Notes under the pieces: generated by a model | Seen by the model: the letters and a program-made list of their open reading frames with translations, nothing else | What the model was told of the DNA's origin: nothing | Database searches by the model: none | Assembly (NCBI RefSeq): GCF_002078015.1 | Contig: NZ_LWBP01000190.1 | Coordinates: 41,125-105,124, forward strand | Reading direction: 5' to 3' | DNA from: Niastella populi | GTDB taxonomy: Bacteria; Bacteroidota; Bacteroidia; Chitinophagales; Chitinophagaceae | DNA length: 64,000 nt | Part shown: one piece after another, positions 18,074 through 26,663 of the stretch | Layout of the letters: every line of letters starts with the position of its first letter | Numbering within the stretch: the first letter of the stretch is position 1 | Made by a program: the position numbers and the translations under genes

Positions 18074-19162
18074 ATGTATAACTTACTTCGCCGCCTGTTG
18101 TTTTGCTTTCCGACCGAACCGGTCCATTATTTTTCAATGAACATGATGAAAATGGGCTGTTCCTCGGGGTTCATCCGCAAAAGCATTTCCGCCCAATTCA
18201 CCCCCAACAAAGGAGAATTGTCAAAAGAACTCTTTGGCCTCAGGTTTAAAAACCCGGTAGGATTGGCAGCCGGTTTCGACAAAAACGCCCTGTACCTTAC
18301 CGAGCTGGAAGCCCTGGGTTTTGGCTTTGTTGAAATTGGCACCGTAACGCCCAAACCCCAGGCCGGTAATGACAAACCACGCCTGTTCCGCTTACCTAAG
18401 GACAAAGCGCTTATCAATCGCATGGGTTTTAACAATGACGGGGTGAATGTAGTAGTACAACGGTTGAAAGATTGGAAAGACAAACAGTTGGCAATGGGCA
18501 AAGGCTCCCCTTCTACCCCCGGTCACCCGCGCCTCATCATTGGTGGTAACATTGGGAAGAACAAGGTCACTCCTAACGAAGACGCCTGGAAAGATTACGA
18601 GATCTGCTTCCGCGCACTGTTCGATTGTGTTGATTACTTTGTGGTGAACGTAAGCTCGCCCAACACCCCCGGCCTGCGCGAATTACAGGAAAAAGATTCG
18701 CTGCGGAAGATCCTTTCGCATTTACAAACCATCAACCAGCAGGAAAGCGGCCCCGAAAGTGACCGCAAACCCAAACCGATCTTATTAAAGATAGCGCCCG
18801 ACCTCACACCGCAGCAAATTGACGATGTGATCGACCTGGCCATGGAAATAAAACTCGATGGACTGGTTGCTTCCAACACTACCATCAGCCGCGAACAGCT
18901 GCACACCACCGGGCAGGAACTGGAAGCCATTGGCGCGGGTGGCTTAAGCGGCGCACCCGTTCGCCGGCGCTCTACCGAAATAGTAAAATACATTCATCAA
19001 AAAACAAAGGGCCAGTTACCCGTTATTGCTTCCGGCGGTATTTTCACTGCTGCCGATGCTAAAGAAAAACTCGCCGCCGGCGCTGCCCTGGTACAGGTAT
19101 GGACGGGTTTTGTTTATGAAGGGCCATCGATTGTAAAGAACATTTGCAACGGGCTGTCCTGA
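18074..19162 (+). CDS. pyrD: quinone-dependent dihydroorotate dehydrogenase
   Basis: Class 2 dihydroorotate dehydrogenase, the fourth step of pyrimidine synthesis, oxidising dihydroorotate to orotate with transfer of electrons to quinone at the inner membrane. The N-terminal helical extension (MYNLLRRLLFCFPTEPVHYF) marks class 2. FMN- and substrate-binding phrases follow: FKNPVGLAAGFDKNA, GFGFVEIGTVTPKPQ, RMGFNNDG, VNVSSPNTPGLRELQ with the catalytic Ser expected in this loop, and PVIASGGIF, VQVWTGFVYEGP at the C-terminus. Length (362) is normal. The next gene is terC, after a 289-base gap. Confidence 0.95.
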   Translation: MYNLLRRLLFCFPTEPVHYFSMNMMKMGCSSGFIRKSISAQFTPNKGELSKELFGLRFKNPVGLAAGFDKNALYLTELEALGFGFVEIGTVTPKPQAGNDKPRLFRLPKDKALINRMGFNNDGVNVVVQRLKDWKDKQLAMGKGSPSTPGHPRLIIGGNIGKNKVTPNEDAWKDYEICFRALFDCVDYFVVNVSSPNTPGLRELQEKDSLRKILSHLQTINQQESGPESDRKPKPILLKIAPDLTPQQIDDVIDLAMEIKLDGLVASNTTISREQLHTTGQELEAIGAGGLSGAPVRRRSTEIVKYIHQKTKGQLPVIASGGIFTAADAKEKLAAGAALVQVWTGFVYEGPSIVKNICNGLS

Positions 19163-19380
19163 CCGTACTTAATAAAAACTTCTTTCCGGTTGAAACATTC
19201 GGGCATCAGCTCCTACTAATAGGATACTTTGGTGCAAACCTCAGGCACAGCCTCGCCTAAGACTATATACGGTATATTAAACCGCTATATATGGCAATCT
19301 TACCGGTTCAACCCGAAAAAGTATTAGCATTACTCTTTACGTTGGCCGACCGCCGTAACCTGTTTTATGCGGGTTTTCGC

Positions 19381-19408
19381 ATTGACAATTGCTAATTGCC
19401 AAATGGCC
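19381..19408. repeat. short heptamer array, unit ATTGNNA, upstream of terC
   Basis: Three units at exact 7-base spacing (ATTGACA, ATTGCTA, ATTGCCA) plus a weaker fourth. The array ends about 10-17 bases before the terC -7 box and supplies an ATTG at -33 spacing. Reverse-complement cores (CAATNNN) occur at 58-84. Confidence 0.55.
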
Positions 19409-19425
19409 CGGCCGCCTTATTTTTG
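19395..19425 (+). promoter_or_regulatory. candidate terC promoter
   Basis: TATTTTTG at 19418-19425 is an exact TAnnTTTG box, with ATTG 19 bases upstream at 19395-19398 as the -33 element. The terC ATG follows 26 bases later. Confidence 0.6.
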
Positions 19426-19451
19426 CCCATCATTTTTATTACCCAACCATC

Positions 19452-20246
19452 ATGCAAGAACTATTTACTTTAGATGCACTTGTCAGTTTACTGACCCTTA
19501 CCGTACTTGAAGTCGTGTTAGGTATCGACAACGTTATCTTCGTGTCTATATTAATGGGCCGCCTTGATAAAAAGCAACAACTGAAAGCCCGCCGCATCTG
19601 GATGATTGCCGGTATTGCCGTGCGTATCTGTTTACTGATGGGTATTGGCTGGCTGGTAAAAAATGGTAATTCGGAACTGTTTGGTTTCAATTTCAATGAT
19701 CAGCACTTTGCCTTTACCCTGCGTAACCTCATCATGCTTGCCGGTGGTTTGTTCCTGTTATATAAAACAGTTAAAGAAATTCACCATAAGCTGGAAGGGG
19801 AAGATGAAAAGTATGAGAGCAACCCCCGGAAAATGTCTTTTGGCGCGGTGATGGCCCAGATCATTGTTATCGATATGGTGTTCTCGTTCGACAGTATCAT
19901 TACTGCCGTTGGCCTGGCCCGTATCGTTAAGATCATGATCATTGCCGTGATCATAGCCATGGTCATCATGTTCTTTTTCTCTGATAAGATCGCCGATTTC
20001 ATACACAAACATCCTACCCTCAAAATGCTGGCCCTGGCCTTCCTGTTGATGGTTGGTTTCAGCCTGTTCTTTGAAGGTCTTGAACCTGTTCACGGAAGCC
20101 ATATTCAGAAGGGTTATATTTATTTCGCCATGGCCTTCTCGTTTGGCGTTGAAATGCTGAACATGTATATGCGTAAAAAGGCAAGAGGAAAAGCGGTTGA
20201 GCTGTACGAACCAATCGTAAAGAAAGAAGAACAAAATACTGTCTAA
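19452..20246 (+). CDS. TerC family integral membrane protein
   Basis: A 264-residue polytopic membrane protein of the TerC/Alx family, thought to move manganese or related metal ions and linked to tellurite resistance. About seven membrane segments are visible. Family residues include LEVVLGIDNVIFVSIL and VIDMVFSFDSIITAVG, each with an acidic residue inside a membrane helix, and LFFEGLEPVHGSHIQKGYIYF. The frame is open back to 19389, but the ATG at 19452 (MQELFTLDAL) sits properly after the -7 box and matches the family start. It converges on rsmE across an inverted pair of heptamer arrays. Confidence 0.88.
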   Translation: MQELFTLDALVSLLTLTVLEVVLGIDNVIFVSILMGRLDKKQQLKARRIWMIAGIAVRICLLMGIGWLVKNGNSELFGFNFNDQHFAFTLRNLIMLAGGLFLLYKTVKEIHHKLEGEDEKYESNPRKMSFGAVMAQIIVIDMVFSFDSIITAVGLARIVKIMIIAVIIAMVIMFFFSDKIADFIHKHPTLKMLALAFLLMVGFSLFFEGLEPVHGSHIQKGYIYFAMAFSFGVEMLNMYMRKKARGKAVELYEPIVKKEEQNTV

Positions 20247-20252
20247 ATACCG

Positions 20253-20410
20253 TTTGTTGTTTGTGGTTTGTTGTTTGTGGTTTGTTGTTTGTGGTTTGTG
20301 GTTGTTCGTTTTACAGCTTTTAATTACTGGCGTACCGCATTGCAAGCTGTATAAACGCCTGAAGGCTGCTGCAATCAAAGAACCACAAACAACAAACCAT
20401 AAACTATAAG
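20253..20410. repeat. inverted pair of heptamer arrays between terC and rsmE
   Basis: Eight units of TTTGTKG run without gap from 20253 to 20308; four units of the complementary form (CCACAAA, CAACAAA, CCATAAA, CTATAAG) run from 20383 to 20410. The two arms can pair across a 74-base centre. The right arm contains the rsmE stop codon (20404-20406); the left arm starts 6 bases after the terC stop. The structure could act as a shared terminator for these convergent genes. Confidence 0.85.
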
Positions 20411-21117
20411 CTTAAGATTACCGCTGCTGCCATGCCTGCAGTTTCACTGCGCAGCCTCGTTTCGCCCAACGATACCGGAATAAAATAATGGTCAGTGGCA
20501 AAACTTATTTCCTCGTTGGTAAAATCACCTTCCGGCCCAATTAAAATGATCTGCGAGGGAAGCGATGCATTTACCATTTCAGCCAGGCTTTGTTTCGAAC
20601 CGGGCACGCAATGGGCTATAAATTTTTGGGTGGTATCTATTACATCTTCCTGTTTCAGCAGTTGCCCAAACCCAACGGGCTGGTGCAATACGGGCAGCCA
20701 TGCCTGTTGTGACTGCAACATGGCGCTTACCAGAATATTCTGCATCCGGTCGAACCGGAAATGTTGTTTTTCGGTTCTGTCGCACAGGAGCGGAATGATC
20801 TCAGTAATGCCCAGTTCCGTTGCTTTTTCAAGGAACCATTCGAAGCGGCTGTTGTTTTTCAGCAATGAGATAGCGATACTGGTTTTGCGCCCTTTTCTTT
20901 GGGTAAATTCCCCGTTCAGCACGGTTACCCGGCATCGCTTTTTATGATCGTCTATAATAGAAGTAAGCAGCAGGGTGCCTTTTCCATCGGTCAAATGAAG
21001 TTGTTGGCCTTTTTTCATGCGCAGCACATTCACCACATGCTTCGAGGTATCTTCATCCAGTTCTATCTCTGGCTGGCCGGTAACATTATCCGAAATATAA
21101 AACCGTGGCAGATTCAT
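20404..21117 (-). CDS. rsmE: 16S rRNA (uracil(1498)-N(3))-methyltransferase
   Basis: A 237-residue SPOUT-class methyltransferase that methylates N3 of U1498 in 16S rRNA using S-adenosylmethionine. An N-terminal PUA-like part (MNLPRFYISDNVTG, KHVVNVLRMKKGQQLHLTDG) precedes the knotted domain with AISLLKNNSRFEWFLEKATELG, IILIGPEGDFTNEEI and SLGETRLRSETAGMAAAV, all family hallmarks. The frame extends to 21168, but the ATG at 21117 is the family start. The stop codon lies inside a repeat arm. It is downstream of dnaB but separated from it by a terminator-like hairpin. Confidence 0.93.
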   Translation of the reverse strand: MNLPRFYISDNVTGQPEIELDEDTSKHVVNVLRMKKGQQLHLTDGKGTLLLTSIIDDHKKRCRVTVLNGEFTQRKGRKTSIAISLLKNNSRFEWFLEKATELGITEIIPLLCDRTEKQHFRFDRMQNILVSAMLQSQQAWLPVLHQPVGFGQLLKQEDVIDTTQKFIAHCVPGSKQSLAEMVNASLPSQIILIGPEGDFTNEEISFATDHYFIPVSLGETRLRSETAGMAAAVILSL

Positions 21118-21176
21118 TCTTTGTTCTTTGATGCAAAATAATACATCCATGCATTTTATATACCACATGGCAGGTA

Positions 21177-21210
21177 AAACAAAAAAGTCCCGACTGTATC
21201 GTCAGAACTT
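21177..21210 (-). terminator. intrinsic terminator after dnaB
   Basis: A 10-base stem (21185-21194 with 21201-21210), complete on the minus strand if two G-U pairs are allowed, followed there by TTTTTTG. It lies between dnaB and rsmE. Confidence 0.7.
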
Positions 21211-21254
21211 TCAGGATTAATTTTACAACCTTGATCGAATTAGAAGGATATTAT

Positions 21255-21372
21255 ACGCTAAAACGATGAACGCAAAACGCTCTCCCCGCTCTTCATAATG
21301 TTCCAGATTATTCTGGAAAAACGCTTTTCAGAATACAGCGTTGAGCGTTAAGCGTTCGGCCTTTAGCGTTAA
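21255..21372. repeat. inverted pair of heptamer arrays at the 3' end of dnaB
   Basis: Four units of AACGNNN (21255-21282) face five units of GCGTTNN (21338-21372), all at exact 7-base spacing within each arm, with a 55-base centre that holds a smaller imperfect hairpin (TTCCAGA / TTCTGGAA). The right arm includes the dnaB stop codon at 21369-21371. The arms are complementary, like the terC/rsmE pair, but with a different core. Confidence 0.82.
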
Positions 21373-22964
21373 AACGGGGCTTCATCATCGTCCCCGAACG
21401 GCATATCGTTCATCTTACTGCCGGCCTGTATATATAGCTTGGCGCCATCATCGCCACCCGCGCCGGCGCCACTTCCACCGCCGCCATCGGGCACCGGTTT
21501 CCAGTTGCCGCCGCCCATACCCAAACCACTGAAATCATCTTCTTCAAACTCAACAAACTTCTGAATATGCAGTTGCGCTTTCAGCCTGATGGTTTCCAGC
21601 GAACCGTTACGGTGTTTGGCTATACGTACGTGGGTTTCCCCTTTATTGCTTTCTCCCATTTCATTGGAAGTGATATCATAATACTCGGGGCGGTAAATGA
21701 ACATTACCATGTCGGCATCCTGCTCAATGGCACCCGATTCACGAAGGTCACTCAACTGCGGCATCTTGTTACCATCTTTACGCGTTTCAACCGCACGGCT
21801 TAACTGCGACAGGGCAATAATGGGAGTCATCAACTCCTTGGCCAGCATTTTCAGGTTACGTGAAATGGTACTGATCTCCTGCTCACGGTTGGTGTTTTTG
21901 CCGTTACCCGCGCCGCTCATCAGCTGTAAGTAGTCGATGATGATAAGGCCGATGTTGTGTTTGGTTTTCAAACGGCGGCATTTCGCACGCAGCTCAAAAA
22001 CGTTCAGGGCCGCGGTATCGTCGATAAATATGGGCGCCTGCGCCAGCCGTTGAATACCCTTTGCATACAACTGCTTCATTTCATAATCTTCCATCTTACC
22101 ACGCGAGATCTTCTCGAGCCAAACCTCACTTTCGGCGCTCAGGATACGGGTAACCAGCTGCGCCGAGCTCATTTCAAGGCTGAAGAATACGATGGGGGTT
22201 GGCCGTGTACTGCTCAATGCGGCATTACGCGCAAGATTAAGGGCGAACGCCGTTTTACCCACGGCAGGCCGCGCAGCCAAAATGATCAGATCCGAATTCT
22301 GCCATCCGTAGGTCACTTTATCGAGTGAAGGAAAACCACTTGGCACCCCGGTAATATCTTCGGTACGGTGCCGCATATCCTCGATACGTTGTACGGTTTG
22401 CACCAGTACGGTATCGATACTGTCGTAGTTCTTCTTCATGTGGTTATTGGTGATCTCGAACAGCTTTGCCTCAGCTTCATCGAGCAGGTCGAACACATCG
22501 GCGCTGTCTTCATACGCGTCACCAATAATTTCACCACTGATACGGATAAGCTCGCGTTGAATGAATTTCTGTAAAATGATCTTTGAGTGCGCTTCTATAT
22601 TGGCAGAAGAAACAACTGAATTCGTTAAACGGGTTACGTAATAGGGGCCTCCCACCATTTCCAGTTCCTCTTTGCTGCGCAATTCTTCCACCACCGTTAA
22701 AATATCGATGGGCTGGCTTTTTTGCTGCAAACTTTGCATGGAACGGTAAATACGCTGGTGGGCGTCTACATAAAAACACTCGGGTTTTAAGATCTCTACA
22801 ACCACGTCGAAAGCTGATTTCTCAAGCATCACGGCGCCAAGTACCGCTTCTTCCAGGTCTTTTGCCTGGGGCGGAACTTTTCCGTACACCATGGTGCTCA
22901 GGTCGATAGAACTGCCGCGGCGACGTTGTTTTCGGTCTTTGCTGTTCAGATTTGTTAAATCCAT
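21369..22964 (-). CDS. dnaB: replicative DNA helicase
   Basis: The hexameric replicative helicase that unwinds DNA at the fork. 531 residues. The N-terminal helical domain (PPQAKDLEEAVLGAVMLEKSA) is followed by the RecA-like ATPase with Walker A AARPAVGKTAFALN near residues 230-240, Walker B region IGLIIIDYLQLMSG, QEISTISRNLKMLAKEL, and PQLSDLRESGAIEQDADMV followed by MFIYR with the arginine-finger region. The tail is a Gly-rich, acidic stretch typical of Bacteroidetes DnaB. The stop codon is inside a heptamer array. The 743-base gap upstream contains DnaA-box-like sequences. Confidence 0.96.
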   Translation of the reverse strand: MDLTNLNSKDRKQRRRGSSIDLSTMVYGKVPPQAKDLEEAVLGAVMLEKSAFDVVVEILKPECFYVDAHQRIYRSMQSLQQKSQPIDILTVVEELRSKEELEMVGGPYYVTRLTNSVVSSANIEAHSKIILQKFIQRELIRISGEIIGDAYEDSADVFDLLDEAEAKLFEITNNHMKKNYDSIDTVLVQTVQRIEDMRHRTEDITGVPSGFPSLDKVTYGWQNSDLIILAARPAVGKTAFALNLARNAALSSTRPTPIVFFSLEMSSAQLVTRILSAESEVWLEKISRGKMEDYEMKQLYAKGIQRLAQAPIFIDDTAALNVFELRAKCRRLKTKHNIGLIIIDYLQLMSGAGNGKNTNREQEISTISRNLKMLAKELMTPIIALSQLSRAVETRKDGNKMPQLSDLRESGAIEQDADMVMFIYRPEYYDITSNEMGESNKGETHVRIAKHRNGSLETIRLKAQLHIQKFVEFEEDDFSGLGMGGGNWKPVPDGGGGSGAGAGGDDGAKLYIQAGSKMNDMPFGDDDEAPF

Positions 22965-23707
22965 CGTTAACGGTCTACAAAAATTTAACCATTGGTTTGA
23001 TAAAGTTTGTTACAATCAGGATCTCTCAAGGTGCTGAAGTGCTATGGTGCGTGGTGTCACTTCGGAATTAATACTTCAACCAATGACGCTTAGGGTTAGT
23101 ATTAGTCAGGAAAAGGTTTGTTATGCGAATATTACTCCACTGTTAAGGCAATGTTACCTTCATAAAGTCAGGACGGCGAATATATACCCCTCACCAACCC
23201 GGAAAAAAAAATTGTGTTTCTATATTTAACCACAACAATCCACAGTGGAACTCACAAAAATACCACACTTATCCACAGAATCAAGCATATATATTCACAA
23301 TTTACAAAAGTTTGCCACCCTTGTTCAAACGAAATTCACACACCATGTTCATAAGAAATATACCCCGAATATTTGGTTGGCATAGCGGGAAAATAAGATG
23401 CAGGCCGGATGGGATTTTCCGCAATTTGCTTAGTGAAAACGCTTACCAGCACAGCATTTTCTATATACCCAACGGCTGTAACGGCCTGTGATCGGTTGTT
23501 TCAGCAGCGTGGCAGGCCCCAAGTCGGCCCTCCGCCCACTTTCCAGGCGCCTACCCAAACCTGTGGCACAAAAATGGCGTATATCCGGTACAGGGTTCCG
23601 GAAGATAAATCGTCAAAAGAAATACGTAGCTAAATAAAAAGATGTTAAACGAATTTTAAAATTACCCGGAGAACCGTAAATTAGATTCTTTAATTTCAAT
23701 TCCGACC
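22965..23707. other. 743-base AT-rich gap upstream of dnaB
   Basis: The longest gene-free stretch of the window. Short frames at 23044-23229 and 23409-23633 have no recognisable protein character and are rejected. The middle (about 23210-23370) is AT-rich with several CCACA/TTCACA words, including one perfect DnaA box. The right part (23400-23600) is GC-richer with nothing recognisable. Confidence 0.6.
23236..23340. promoter_or_regulatory. DnaA-box-like cluster
   Basis: TTATCCACA at 23269-23277 equals the classical DnaA box. Looser relatives lie nearby: CAATCCACA at 23236-23244, ATATTCACA around 23290 and AATTCACAC around 23330, within an AT-rich segment containing ATATATATTC. This may be a DnaA-responsive site or part of an origin; one perfect box alone is weak evidence. 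Confidence 0.35.
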
Positions 23708-23956
23708 ATGCGCGTATACCAGTTGCGGCATTATGAAGTAATGATGCCTGAAGAAAACAGTAAAGAAGCACAGCACCTGCTGTACTACGAAAGGCTTTGT
23801 TACGACCTCCTTACCGCCCATGCCATCAGCTTTTCGCACGCCGTGGAAGTGGTTAAGTTGAAAAACGGCCGTATTGAACAACGCCCCGGCCGCATCCACC
23901 GCATTTTAAGCGCCGCCGAAATTCCCCCGTTCTGTTTTGTCGTTTGTAAGAATTGA
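23708..23956 (+). CDS. small hypothetical protein (82 residues)
   Basis: Not recognised. It reads MRVYQLRHYEVMMPEENSKE, then LLYYERLCYDLLTAHAISFS and a short basic middle (KLKNGRIEQRPGRIHR), ending PPFCFVVCKN. Composition is plausible for a small soluble protein, with balanced charge and no signal peptide or membrane segment. No -7 box is clear upstream. The opposite strand also has a 67-residue frame here, so either could be chance; the plus frame looks more protein-like. Confidence 0.45.
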   Translation: MRVYQLRHYEVMMPEENSKEAQHLLYYERLCYDLLTAHAISFSHAVEVVKLKNGRIEQRPGRIHRILSAAEIPPFCFVVCKN

Positions 23957-24034
23957 CCTTCCCCCCGCTGCTTACAATTGCCGGTTTCCGTTTCCCCCCT
24001 GACCGGAACTGTACTATTTCCCCCCCTCTTATCT

Positions 24035-24118
24035 GAGAACTATGAACTATGAACTATGAACTATGAACTGAGAACTGTGAACTATGAACTATGAACTGTG
24101 AACTAAGAACTGAGAACT
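24035..24118. repeat. 12-unit heptamer array, unit NNGAACT, upstream of pheT
   Basis: Twelve units of seven bases without insertion or deletion. GAACT is fixed in all; the first two bases are AT, GA, GT or AA. It ends 18 bases before the pheT -7 box. The unit is identical to the 15-unit array 6 kb away at pyrD, in the same orientation relative to the downstream gene. Confidence 0.9.
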
Positions 24119-24136
24119 TCCAACTCAGAAACCCGC

Positions 24137-24144
24137 TATCTTTG
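24137..24144 (+). promoter_or_regulatory. pheT -7 box
   Basis: TATCTTTG is an exact TAnnTTTG match, 38 bases before the pheT ATG. The expected -33 region falls in the last heptamer units. Confidence 0.55.
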
Positions 24145-24182
24145 CAGCCATCATTGAATTAATAAAACTATATAACTGATCC

Positions 24183-26615
24183 ATGACTATTTCCTATAAC
24201 TGGCTTCACGATTATTTGCCGGTAACTATTGATCCCGAACGGCTTAGCAAATTATTGACATCTGTCGGACTGGAAGTGGAAAGCCTTGAGAAATACGAAA
24301 GCCTGAAAGGCGGATTGCAGGGTCTGGTGATCGGTGAAGTGCTGGCTACAGAAAAACATCCCAATGCCGATAAACTTACCGTAACCAAAGTAAACGTAGG
24401 ATCGGGCGACCCGCTGCAGATCGTTTGCGGCGCCCCCAATGTGGCAGCCGGTCAAAAAGTGGTGGTGGCCACCGTAGGAACAACCATCTACCCCAAAAAA
24501 GGCGATGCCCTTACCATGAAGATCGCCAAAATTCGCGGGGTGGAAAGTTATGGAATGATCTGTGCAGAAGACGAGATCGGGCTGAGCGACGACCATGCCG
24601 GCATTATGGTGCTGCCGGCCGACGTAAAAGTGGGTATCCCCGCCGCTGAATACTTCAAACCCTATACAGACTACATTTATGAAATTGGCCTCACCCCCAA
24701 TCGCATGGATGCCATGAGCCACCGGGGTGTGGCCCGCGACGTTTGCGCTTACTTATCTTATCACGATAATAAAGACCTGAAAGTGGTGGCCCAGCCCATC
24801 GATGGTTTCAAAGTTGATAATACCTCGCTGCCCATTTCAGTAGCTATCGAAAATACCAATGCCTGCCAGCGGTATGCCGGCATAAGCATCAGCAATGTTA
24901 CCGTAAAGGAAAGCCCCCAATGGCTGCAGGATAAACTGCGCGCCATTGGCCAGCGCCCCATCAATAACATAGTAGATATAACTAATTTCATCCTGCATGA
25001 AACAGGGCAGCCCCTGCATGCTTTCGATGCCGATATGATCGCCGGTAAAAAAGTGCTGGTGAAGAACCTGCCTGAAGGCACACCCTTCACTACGCTCGAT
25101 GAAAAAGAAAGAAAGCTCAGCGCCGAAGACCTGATGATCTGCAATGGCAACAGCGAAGGCATGTGTATTGCCGGCGTTTTTGGCGGCCAGCACAGCGGCG
25201 TTACCAATGCCACCCAAAACATCTTCCTCGAAAGCGCCTGGTTCAACCCGGTTGATATTCGTAAAACATCGTTCCGTCACGGCCTGCGTACCGATGCCGC
25301 TACGCGTTTTGAAAAAAATGTCGACATCAGCAATACGGTAAACGTATTGAAACGGGCCGCCCTGCTGATAAAAGAACTGGCCGGCGGTGAAATCGCATCA
25401 GAAGTAGTTGATATATATCCAAAACCGGCACAGCAACCGCAGGTGCAACTGAAATACCAGTTCCTGAAAAAACTGAGCGGTAAAAGCTATCCTGCCGATG
25501 CGGTAAAAAAGATCCTTATTGGCCTCGGTTTCGACATAGTAAAGGAAAGCCCCGACGACATTGTGGTTTCGGCGCCTTTCAGCAAACCCGATATTCATTT
25601 ACCGGCCGATATCGTTGAAGAGATCATGCGTATCGACGGGCTCGATAATGTAGAGATCCCCATGGCCATTACCATTTCACCGTCTGTTGAAACCAACCGC
25701 AACAAACACATCTATCGCGAAAAAACCGCCAATTACCTGGTGGGCCTCGGTTTCAACGAGATCTTCACCAACTCCATTACCAATGCGGCCTATTTCGATG
25801 AGCAGCAGCTGAGTACGGCGGTAAAACTGCTGAACAACCTCAGCGCCGATCATAATATTATGCGCCCTTCCATGCTGCAAACCGGGCTGGAAGCCATAGC
25901 GCATAACCTTAACCGCAAAAACAACGACCTGCGCTTTTTCGAGTTCGGCAAAACCTATAGCACACAGGGCCCCGGCAGGTACAGCGAGCATGAACATGTA
26001 TGCATGTACATCACCGGCCAGGTGCAGGATGATGGCTGGAAGGGCAAAGGCCCCGAAGCAGATATCTTTTACCTGAAAGGCGTTGTGGCAAGAATATTGC
26101 AACTGACTGGCATCTCCAAAGCAGCCTTCGCCCCTGTAACTGAGGGAAGTAATTTGGTGAATGCCCTGCAGGTAACTATTAATAAGGACGTTGTAGTAAG
26201 GCTGGGCCAGGTGAAACCGCAGGAACTGAAGCGGTTCGACATAAAACAACCGGTACTCTATGCCGATGTGGACTTTGAATTATTGCTGAAACATATTTCC
26301 GCCGCCTCTATAAAAGCAAAAGAACTGCCCCGCCAGCTGCCGGTACGGCGCGACCTGGCGATGGTAGTACCTAAATCCCTTCCCTTTGCTGATGTTGAAA
26401 GCACAGTGAAAAAAGTAAAACTCGACAAGCTACAGTCGATTCAGCTGTTCGATATTTTTGAAAGTGAAAAGCTTGGGGCCGATAAAAAATCCCTGGCGGT
26501 AAGTTTTACCTTCCTCGACGAAGAAAAAACGCCCACCGACAAAGACATTGACGGCATGATGAATAAAATTATGAATGCCCTGGAAACAACCCTGCAGGCT
26601 GAGATCAGAAAATGA
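24183..26615 (+). CDS. pheT: phenylalanyl-tRNA synthetase beta subunit
   Basis: The large subunit of the alpha2-beta2 phenylalanyl-tRNA synthetase, which charges tRNA-Phe and edits mischarged Tyr. 810 residues, typical length. Domains in order: N-terminal B1 with SYNWLHDYLPV; OB-fold tRNA-binding domain (GLVIGEVLATEKHPNADKL, IVCGAPNVAAGQKVVVA); B3/B4 editing domain (IGQRPINNIVDITNFI, GQPLHAFDAD, MCIAGVFGGQHSGV); B5 domain; catalytic-like module; and C-terminal FDX-ACB domain (ELPRQLPVRRDLAMVVP). pheS is not in the window. It heads an operon-like run with the coiled-coil gene, zapA and rny. Confidence 0.96.
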   Translation: MTISYNWLHDYLPVTIDPERLSKLLTSVGLEVESLEKYESLKGGLQGLVIGEVLATEKHPNADKLTVTKVNVGSGDPLQIVCGAPNVAAGQKVVVATVGTTIYPKKGDALTMKIAKIRGVESYGMICAEDEIGLSDDHAGIMVLPADVKVGIPAAEYFKPYTDYIYEIGLTPNRMDAMSHRGVARDVCAYLSYHDNKDLKVVAQPIDGFKVDNTSLPISVAIENTNACQRYAGISISNVTVKESPQWLQDKLRAIGQRPINNIVDITNFILHETGQPLHAFDADMIAGKKVLVKNLPEGTPFTTLDEKERKLSAEDLMICNGNSEGMCIAGVFGGQHSGVTNATQNIFLESAWFNPVDIRKTSFRHGLRTDAATRFEKNVDISNTVNVLKRAALLIKELAGGEIASEVVDIYPKPAQQPQVQLKYQFLKKLSGKSYPADAVKKILIGLGFDIVKESPDDIVVSAPFSKPDIHLPADIVEEIMRIDGLDNVEIPMAITISPSVETNRNKHIYREKTANYLVGLGFNEIFTNSITNAAYFDEQQLSTAVKLLNNLSADHNIMRPSMLQTGLEAIAHNLNRKNNDLRFFEFGKTYSTQGPGRYSEHEHVCMYITGQVQDDGWKGKGPEADIFYLKGVVARILQLTGISKAAFAPVTEGSNLVNALQVTINKDVVVRLGQVKPQELKRFDIKQPVLYADVDFELLLKHISAASIKAKELPRQLPVRRDLAMVVPKSLPFADVESTVKKVKLDKLQSIQLFDIFESEKLGADKKSLAVSFTFLDEEKTPTDKDIDGMMNKIMNALETTLQAEIRK

Positions 26616-26663
26616 TAGCGCAGGCGGTGGCCGGGACAATAACACCAGGCAAAAATTTGTTCA

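Noticed and set aside
23044..23633. Two plus-strand frames of 61 and 74 codons in the gap upstream of dnaB
   Set aside because: Composition is not protein-like, no start signals, and they cross AT-rich or GC-rich intergenic DNA without similarity to any family.
17953..24118. The GAACT and GTCAAC arrays as CRISPR arrays
   Set aside because: Units are 7-8 bases with no spacers and no cas genes are present.
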